Of a stretch of 5,520 nucleotides of DNA, positions 1-3,293 are shown one piece after another (the stretch's first letter is position 1; the number at the start of each line of letters is the position of its first letter). The position numbers and the translations under genes were made by a program. The stretch covers positions 1 through 5,520 of the forward strand of contig JAHIPE010000070.1 in assembly GCA_018894655.1 (NCBI GenBank). Direction: 5' to 3'. The notes below the pieces were generated by a model. The model was given only the letters and a program-made list of their open reading frames with translations. It was not told the DNA's origin and made no database searches. This stretch comes from Actinomycetota bacterium (lineage in GTDB: Bacteria > Actinomycetota > Geothermincolia > Fen-727 > Anoxymicrobiaceae).

Positions 1-2
1 CC

Positions 3-83
3 ACGAAGACCCAGGCCGAGGGCCTAAAGGCCTTCGGCTACCACGTGGACGGCCGGGGGGTCTTACAGCCTCTGGATCGCTAA
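3..83 (+). CDS. C-terminal fragment of an unidentified protein, possibly a transposase
   Basis: An open frame enters from the left edge and stops at TAA 81-83, leaving 26 residues that begin TKTQAEGLKAFGYHV and end in PLDR. It reads like a natural protein end, and it is the only plausible gene on the plus strand. The pattern T..Q...LKAFG followed by a short tail resembles the C-termini of some large DDE transposases (IS1634-like), but that is memory-based inference from very few residues. A near-perfect inverted repeat (15-38) lies inside it, and a hairpin repeat follows 56 bases after the stop. If it is a transposase, the insertion sequence end should lie within the next one or two hundred bases. 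It could equally be the end of any unrelated protein. Confidence 0.45.
   Translation, partial: TKTQAEGLKAFGYHVDGRGVLQPLDR
15..38. repeat. Inverted repeat with 11-bp arms inside the left-edge gene
   Basis: Arms 15-25 and 28-38 are complementary except for one pair (G opposite T, allowed as wobble in RNA), separated by AA. It lies within the last codons of the left-edge gene, upstream of its stop. No T-run follows, so it is not a standard intrinsic terminator. It may simply reflect codon use, or be a structured mRNA end. Confidence 0.5.
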
Positions 84-138
84 ATCCGCATCAGAATCGC
101 AAAAACGGGGCATTGCGTGGGGTTATCTCTTAAACTCC

Positions 139-157
139 TGTCGGAGGCCCGACACAA
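139..157. repeat. Left copy of a 19-base hairpin repeat flanking hicBA
   Basis: The 19 bases TGTCGGAGGCCCGACACAA recur at 776-794 with one difference (C148 versus A785) and in the same orientation. Each copy contains a small stem, TGTCGG paired with CCGACA around a 4-base loop. This copy lies between the left-edge gene and the end of hicA. No T-run follows on either strand, so termination is not the obvious role. It could be a remnant of a mobile-element end or a dispersed palindromic repeat. Confidence 0.65.
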
Positions 158-220
158 CGAACCCCTCACAGGATTTCAGGTGTCGTTCAACTCAGTAGGC
201 AGCGATGGAAATAATTAATG

Positions 221-463
221 TTAACCGAATAGATCACTTAGAACCTGATCCTTGGGTAAGTTCAGATGTTCTGCAACATCTGAAATGATAGCGTTCAGGG
301 TGCCGACCTTTAGTGGCTTATGCTTCGGCACGGTCAGATGATGCTCTCCGTTGATGGAAGTCGTTAATCGGACATGACTGCCGGTTTGTCGGGTTTGTTC
401 GTAACCGTACTTGCAAAGGAGCCTCGCCAGCTTCTCCCCGTTGATATCCCTGGGGATCCTCAT
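221..463 (-). CDS. hicA: HicA-family toxin (mRNA interferase)
   Basis: This 80-residue protein is of normal HicA length. HicA toxins are small double-stranded-RNA-binding-fold ribonucleases that cleave mRNA and stop translation; the paired HicB protein blocks them. The sequence opens MRIPRDINGEKLARLLCKYG and has the family's G-S-H motif at residues 28-30, with His30 the expected catalytic residue. The stretch HHLTVPKHKPLKVGTLNAI carries the conserved H.....H..L..GTL pattern, and the C-terminus is a short helix. ATG 461-463 overlaps the hicB stop as ATGA, so the toxin is probably translated by coupling; a weak GAGG lies 10 bases upstream, within hicB. Antitoxin-first order is a known variant for this family. 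Local G+C is about 45 % near 241-300, lower than the genes on the right. No break is seen, so the toxin appears intact. Confidence 0.92.
   Translation of the reverse strand: MRIPRDINGEKLARLLCKYGYEQTRQTGSHVRLTTSINGEHHLTVPKHKPLKVGTLNAIISDVAEHLNLPKDQVLSDLFG
261..284. repeat. Perfect 10-bp inverted repeat inside hicA
   Basis: Bases 261-270 (TTCAGATGTT) and 275-284 (AACATCTGAA) are perfectly complementary around the 4-base spacer CTGC. The element lies in the codons for the last third of HicA. It could fold in the hicA mRNA or serve as a protein-binding palindrome; the sequence alone does not decide, and coding constraint could produce it by chance. Confidence 0.6.
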
Positions 464-669
464 ACGGCGAGAACCTCATCCTTTACGAAGTGCAACCGCA
501 CAACCTTCGGCTGCTCGCTCTCGTCGAAGTGACATCGGACAGCATCGCGAACGTTTTCCCTGATCTCGTCCAGGGTCTCGCCCTCAGTGTATATAGACAG
601 ACCCAAAGCGCGGGCTTCAAACCCGCCTTCGGGTGATTCCTCCACCAGAAAAACAATCTCCTTGTCCAA
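460..669 (-). CDS. hicB: HicB-family antitoxin (short form)
   Basis: This 69-residue protein has the partial RNase H-like fold typical of HicB: strands around EIVFLVEESPEGGFEARALG, the segment YTEGETLDEIRENVRDAV forming the characteristic turn and helix, and a final strand near VVRLHFV. HicB binds and neutralises HicA. The protein ends without a C-terminal helix-turn-helix or ribbon-helix-helix domain, so this short form may not bind the operator by itself. The start is TTG 667-669, the only sensible start after the AAGGAG site 7 bases upstream (677-682). The stop overlaps the hicA ATG by four bases (ATGA), showing a two-gene operon. The family call rests on recognisable sequence plus the HicA partner. 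Confidence 0.9.
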   Translation of the reverse strand: MDKEIVFLVEESPEGGFEARALGLSIYTEGETLDEIRENVRDAVRCHFDESEQPKVVRLHFVKDEVLAV

Positions 670-676
670 TGAAAAA

Positions 677-682
677 CTCCTT
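677..682 (-). promoter_or_regulatory. Shine-Dalgarno site fixing the hicB TTG start
   Basis: The minus strand reads AAGGAG, 7 bases before the TTG codon. No ATG or GTG in frame offers comparable spacing, so this site decides the unusual TTG start. Confidence 0.7.
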
Positions 683-700
683 GGTTCAGACTACGCTTAG

Positions 701-709
701 ATTGTACCA
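701..709 (-). promoter_or_regulatory. Extended -10 promoter of hicBA
   Basis: The minus strand reads TGGTACAAT: a -10 hexamer TACAAT (5 of 6 to consensus) preceded by the TGn extension. No good -35 is present at 16-18 bases, as is common for extended -10 promoters. Transcription would start near 694, giving a leader of about 25 bases that contains the hicB Shine-Dalgarno site. Confidence 0.5.
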
Positions 710-775
710 CGAAGTTGCCACGTGCTATCAGACTGATGACTCGGCGAATTTGACATTACGTACGCTTCGTGATGG

Positions 776-794
776 TGTCGGAGGACCGACACAA
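776..794. repeat. Right copy of the 19-base hairpin repeat flanking hicBA
   Basis: This copy matches 139-157 at 18 of 19 positions in direct orientation. Here the stem extends one pair to GTGTCGG/CCGACAC (775-792) with loop AGGA. On the plus strand it is followed by AATCTTTT, which resembles a weak terminator tail, but no plus-strand gene lies upstream. Some further matches to the left flank occur downstream (for example TTCAACTC versus TTCAGCTC), suggesting a longer degenerate repeat. It lies between the hicB promoter and the end of the zinc-ribbon gene. Confidence 0.65.
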
Positions 795-919
795 TCTTTT
801 GCACACGGATGGAGGAGTGGATTCAGCTCTAGGAACGGTCGTTAATAGCTTTAAACCCATATTAAGGGACCCCATCATGATGAGCGACACATGTTCAACG
901 GTCAGGGGGCGCCTCGGCC

Positions 920-1465
920 TCAGTAGTCGAGGTTGTGCGAGGACACGTTGGTGCAGTAGGCAGACGGTGGGTCCCCTTTCAACTGGTAAGGTTCGTCGCC
1001 CGACGGGCACTTCGGCACCTTTCTGAGGTAGTCGGGCACCAGTTGATCAACGCTCGTAGGGTATTTCTCGTTCTCCGCGTAGTACATCTGCACCGCGCCA
1101 TCAATAGTCCGCAAGTTGGCCTGGCAGGTGCGCTCACTGGCCTTATCTCTCGCGCTATTGCCCACCGTGAGGGCTATACCGACGATGGCGCCCACTATCA
1201 CCAACACTCCCACTATCGAGGCAACGATGATCAAAGCCATCACGCCTCTCGACATCCCTTTGCGCGCCGGGGGCAGCTGACCACCGGTTTGTAGCGGCTG
1301 GCCCGGCATGGGCGGTGTGTACACCTGGGGTGGCGGTGCGGACTGCTCCGGTGGCGGTGCCTGGCTCTTCTCCGCGCCTGACACGGGAGTGCCGCAGTTC
1401 ACGCAGAACTCGACGTTTTCCGGGAGCTTTTCTCCGCAAGATGAGCAGAACCTGGTATTCCCCAT
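920..1465 (-). CDS. Zinc-ribbon, membrane-anchored protein with a type IV pilin-like outer domain
   Basis: This 181-residue protein has four visible parts. Residues 7-25 form a double CxxCG zinc ribbon (Cys7, Cys10, Cys21, Cys24). Residues 34-68 are a Pro/Gln-rich linker. Residues 75-101 are one long hydrophobic span. Residues 104-171 resemble the globular part of type IV pilins and GspG-type pseudopilins, with ARDKASERTCQANLRTIDGA, then MYYAENEKYPTS, DQLVPDYL and a late Cys-Pro. Pilins normally start with a short leader cut before an FTLIE-like segment; no such site or Glu5 equivalent is present. The likely topology is zinc ribbon inside and pilin-like domain outside (inference). Cys114, Cys153 and Cys171 could form an external disulfide. 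ATG 1463-1465 is chosen over an upstream GTG (1493-1495) because GGAGGAGG lies just before it. It follows tetR by 26 bases and is probably cotranscribed. Function unknown; substrate sensing or envelope signalling is possible. Confidence 0.85.
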   Translation of the reverse strand: MGNTRFCSSCGEKLPENVEFCVNCGTPVSGAEKSQAPPPEQSAPPPQVYTPPMPGQPLQTGGQLPPARKGMSRGVMALIIVASIVGVLVIVGAIVGIALTVGNSARDKASERTCQANLRTIDGAVQMYYAENEKYPTSVDQLVPDYLRKVPKCPSGDEPYQLKGDPPSAYCTNVSSHNLDY

Positions 1466-1468
1466 ATG

Positions 1469-1476
1469 CCTCCTCC
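1469..1476 (-). promoter_or_regulatory. Strong Shine-Dalgarno site for the zinc-ribbon gene
   Basis: The minus strand reads GGAGGAGG, whose first GGAGG core lies 6 bases before ATG 1463-1465. It selects this start over the GTG at 1493-1495 that overlaps the tetR stop and would add an unnatural N-terminus. Confidence 0.8.
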
Positions 1477-1491
1477 AACGCTGATATCCTA

Positions 1492-1893
1492 TCACGAATC
1501 TGGCCTGGCTATGCCCTGGAGGTCCTGTTGTAGTTCCTCGTCTTGCAGCGTCGAGAAGTGTCTCATCAGCAGGGGGTGCTCCGGGTGGTCGAAGTCGTAG
1601 GCAAGTGCCGCGACGATAAAACGCTCCAGGCGTTCTTCTACGGTCAGGCCCCCCTCGCGGGTGATCTCCTGCAGGTACTCCATGAAGCGGGTGAGCTCCC
1701 GCCGGATGGTTGCGAGGAACAGGACTCTCTTGCTGTCGAAGTGCCAGTACACTGCTCCCTTGCTCAAGCCGTCGCCGGCGGCTATCCCGTCGATGGTGGC
1801 CTTGTGGTAGCCCCTGCCGGAGAACTCGTGCAGGGCGGAGTCAAGGATAAGCCGGCGGGTACCACCTGTATCCCTTGAAGCGCCGTCAGGCAT
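1492..1893 (-). CDS. TetR/AcrR-family transcriptional repressor, short C-terminal domain
   Basis: TetR-family proteins bind palindromic operators as dimers through an N-terminal helix-turn-helix and release DNA when a ligand binds the C-terminal domain. Residues 12-59 match the family strongly: RRLILDSALHEFSGRGYHKA, then the helix-turn-helix IDGIAAGDGLSKGAVYWHF and the conserved K.VLF. The protein has 133 residues, whereas family members usually have about 190-210; it stops after EELQQDLQGIARPDS. I find no continuation in the other two frames, so a simple frameshift is not evident. Loss of the last helices could weaken dimerisation or ligand binding. ATG 1891-1893 is chosen because GGGAGG (1899-1904) lies 5 bases upstream; an upstream ATG (1909-1911) falls within the palindrome and lacks such a site. 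The next gene starts 26 bases downstream, so the two probably form an operon. Confidence 0.88.
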   Translation of the reverse strand: MPDGASRDTGGTRRLILDSALHEFSGRGYHKATIDGIAAGDGLSKGAVYWHFDSKRVLFLATIRRELTRFMEYLQEITREGGLTVEERLERFIVAALAYDFDHPEHPLLMRHFSTLQDEELQQDLQGIARPDS

Positions 1894-1898
1894 TGGAA

Positions 1899-1904
1899 CC
1901 TCCC
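1899..1904 (-). promoter_or_regulatory. Shine-Dalgarno site fixing the tetR-type start
   Basis: The minus strand reads GGGAGG with 5 bases to ATG 1891-1893, favouring this start over the ATG at 1909-1911. Confidence 0.7.
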
Positions 1905-1907
1905 AGT

Positions 1908-1929
1908 ACATACCGACTAGTCGGCATGT
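1908..1929. promoter_or_regulatory. Palindromic operator, probable TetR-type autoregulatory site
   Basis: A 22-bp palindrome has a perfect 12-bp core CCGACTAGTCGG (1913-1924) and one mismatched pair (1912/1925) in its flanks. Size and form fit TetR-family operators, and it lies just downstream of a promoter and upstream of the repressor gene. Binding here would block transcription start. The assignment to this repressor is inference from position. Confidence 0.75.
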
Positions 1930-1958
1930 TCGTTACCAGGGGGCTTCTTTCGTGTCAA
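1930..1958 (-). promoter_or_regulatory. Promoter of the tetR-type / zinc-ribbon operon
   Basis: The minus strand has a perfect -35 TTGACA (1953-1958), a 17-base spacer ending in TGG, and a poor -10 TAACGA (1930-1935) partly rescued by the TG extension. The predicted start falls inside the palindrome at 1908-1929, so a bound repressor would directly occlude it. Confidence 0.5.
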
Positions 1959-2026
1959 AGGGCGGGGGAATGGCCTTGAGTCGGGCAGGTCGGAACGTTA
2001 CTTGAGGCACTACGCCTCTTGACGGG

Positions 2027-2221
2027 TTAACAGGTTCCGCCCGGCCTGTTGCCGAGCAGGCGAAGCGCGCGCGATAGAAGTCCGGCGGCGAGAAAGAGCG
2101 GAAACAGTGCAAGGAACGGCAGAGTGAAGACTTTCCGGACGAAGATCTGGCGCTCGGTATAGGTCAGGTTCCGGTAGTTCCCGCCGTTGGAGATGAGCTC
2201 TCTTACCTGCTCCCTGATCAT
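2027..2221 (-). CDS. Small single-span membrane protein, function unknown
   Basis: I do not recognise this 64-residue protein. Residues 1-30 are polar and charged (MIREQVRELISNGGNYRNLT, then YTERQIFVRK); residues 31-49 form one hydrophobic span (VFTLPFLALFPLFLAAGLL); a basic tail with Arg51, Arg54 and Arg59 follows. The gene begins 12 bases after the methyltransferase stop, with GAGG (2229-2232) 7 bases before ATG 2219-2221, and its codons keep the GC-rich third positions of its neighbours. This tight spacing suggests cotranscription and perhaps a membrane partner for the methyltransferase (inference). An overlapping frame at 2010-2249 is arginine-rich and looks like a shadow. Being this short, it could be a non-conserved frame, but start signal and composition argue for a real gene. 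Confidence 0.65.
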   Translation of the reverse strand: MIREQVRELISNGGNYRNLTYTERQIFVRKVFTLPFLALFPLFLAAGLLSRALRLLGNRPGGTC

Positions 2222-2233
2222 GCCACGGCCTCG

Positions 2234-3223
2234 CTAACTCTCTTTCCACCCGTAGGCGAAGAAGCCGTTGCCGTGGCCCCGGTCGGCCGCGGGGGCGTCG
2301 GCTATCTCCATCAGCCGGAACGCGGCACGGAGCAGCGCCGGCCTGTTGAACAGGCGGTAGATGAACATCGGGTAGACCTCGTCAAGCATGAGCGTGAACA
2401 GGGTGTGGAACACCTCGGTGCGTACGCCGCCCAGGCCCTCTTCGGCAAGGTACCCCGCAAGCTCATCGGGCATCAGGAACATGTCGTGGTCGTGCCCCGC
2501 CAGGTTGTCCACCCCCAGGTTGTACCTGCCCCGGAGGAAGACGCGCTCCCACCAGTGCCACGTCCACCGGTCGCCGCGCGAGGGCGTGTAGATGAGGAGG
2601 CGACCCCCGGGCTTTAGAACGCGCGCCATCTCGCTCACGAACCGCCGGGGGTCGGTGCCGTGCTCTATCACGTCGTAGCTCACCGCAAGGTCGAAGGTCT
2701 CGTCGCGGAACGGTAGCATGAGGGCGTCGGCGACATGGTAGTCGTTGTTGCAGGGGTTGTAGGAGATGGCGGCCTTCATCCCCGCGTGGCTGAAGTCGAT
2801 GCCCACGCCGCGCGTCCCATAGATGCGGTTGAGGGTGCCCAACAGTGTTCCCAGTCCGCAGCCGACGTCCAGCACCAGCTCCCCCGCGCGCGGCAGCAGG
2901 CGGTCAATGACCTGCCTGGATTTGAGGCCCTTCCAGTTCGGTTGGACGAGGCCGACGCGTCCCGCGATATCCACGCAGTGCTCGTTGTGCACGCGGGCGC
3001 CTTCGGGGTCGGCGTAGTCGGGGGGGCAGACGGATCCGACCTTGCCGTCGTATATGTCGCGTTGCCATTGTGAGAACTCGTCCATCTCTCCGGACGCCAC
3101 GAAATTCGCGTGGCCCTCGTAGGTCGGGAAAACAACCCCGCAGGCGGCGCATGAGAAGCAACTCCCCTCATCCCGGGTTTCCTCGAGGGCTCCATGGCAT
3201 TGTGGGCAACACAGATAATCCAT
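2234..3223 (-). CDS. SAM-dependent methyltransferase with N-terminal Trm112-like zinc ribbon
   Basis: This 329-residue protein starts MDYLCCPQCHGAL. A zinc ribbon uses Cys6 and Cys9 (CPQC) and Cys25 and Cys28 (CAACG), like Trm112/YcaR-type domains. A class I methyltransferase fold follows: motif I DVGCGLGTLL at 118-127, an acidic residue at Asp142 (GIDFS) for SAM ribose, ADALMLPF near 164-171, DVIEHG at 183-188, and the LKPGG turn. The C-terminal third contains hydrophobic stretches such as FHTLFTLMLDEVYPMFIYRL. These mark a broad family acting on quinones, lipids, sugars or other small molecules; the substrate cannot be read from the sequence. The start is uncertain: TTG 3239-3241 and ATG 3230-3232 are in frame, but neither has a well-spaced ribosome site. 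ATG 3221-3223 begins the zinc ribbon directly and lies 7 bases after a perfect TATAAT, consistent with a leaderless transcript. It sits between an envelope-type CapA gene and a small membrane protein gene. Confidence 0.88.
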   Translation of the reverse strand: MDYLCCPQCHGALEETRDEGSCFSCAACGVVFPTYEGHANFVASGEMDEFSQWQRDIYDGKVGSVCPPDYADPEGARVHNEHCVDIAGRVGLVQPNWKGLKSRQVIDRLLPRAGELVLDVGCGLGTLLGTLNRIYGTRGVGIDFSHAGMKAAISYNPCNNDYHVADALMLPFRDETFDLAVSYDVIEHGTDPRRFVSEMARVLKPGGRLLIYTPSRGDRWTWHWWERVFLRGRYNLGVDNLAGHDHDMFLMPDELAGYLAEEGLGGVRTEVFHTLFTLMLDEVYPMFIYRLFNRPALLRAAFRLMEIADAPAADRGHGNGFFAYGWKES

Positions 3224-3230
3224 AGCCCAC

Positions 3231-3236
3231 ATTATA
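3231..3236 (-). promoter_or_regulatory. Perfect -10 box, possible leaderless promoter of the methyltransferase gene
   Basis: The minus strand reads TATAAT, followed by seven bases and then ATG 3221-3223. Transcription would begin at or next to the A of that ATG. No convincing -35 is present (AAGAGG at 17 bases). Leaderless starts are common in actinobacteria, which supports the idea, but chance occurrence is possible. Confidence 0.45.
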
Positions 3237-3253
3237 GCCAAAAAGCTCCGCTA

Positions 3254-3290
3254 CCTCTTCCCTTGGGGGAGAGGGTTGGGGTGAGGGGGG
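3254..3290. repeat. Widespread GC-rich intergenic repeat (CCTCTCCC / GGGAGAGG type)
   Basis: The plus strand has CCTCTTCCCTTGGGGGAGAG, then GGTTGGGGTGAGGGG. The first 21 bases form a hairpin, 3254-3262 with 3266-3274, including one G-T pair. I recognise this text from intergenic regions of many unrelated bacteria, where its translation appears as the spurious peptide PLTPTLSPKGRG. It lies between the CapA-type gene stop and the methyltransferase start. On the minus strand the stem is followed, after about 9 bases, by CTTTTT, so weak termination is possible but the spacing is unfavourable. Confidence 0.75.
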
Positions 3291-3293
3291 AAC

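Noticed and set aside
775..800. Hairpin followed by AATCTTTT as a terminator
   Set aside because: It would act on the plus strand, where no gene lies upstream; on the minus strand no T-run follows. The match to 139-157 makes a repeat the better explanation.
873..882. Perfect 10-bp palindrome CATCATGATG
   Set aside because: Short, with no promoter or gene start beside it; expected by chance at this length.
633..1026. Plus-strand frames around the hicB promoter and the zinc-ribbon gene end
   Set aside because: No recognisable motifs and no good ribosome site; they cross the repeat, the hicB start and the antisense of a convincing gene.
1493..1495. GTG start for the zinc-ribbon gene overlapping the tetR stop
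   Set aside because: It would add ten residues including the translated Shine-Dalgarno site; the ATG at 1463-1465 has a strong GGAGG and starts just before the zinc ribbon.
2004..2018. Short inverted repeat GAGGC/GCCTC after the small membrane protein gene
   Set aside because: Only a 5-bp stem with no T-run; not enough to call a terminator or operator.
2010..2249. A 79-residue minus-strand frame overlapping the small membrane protein
   Set aside because: Arginine-rich, overlaps the methyltransferase end and lacks the start site and membrane span of the other frame.
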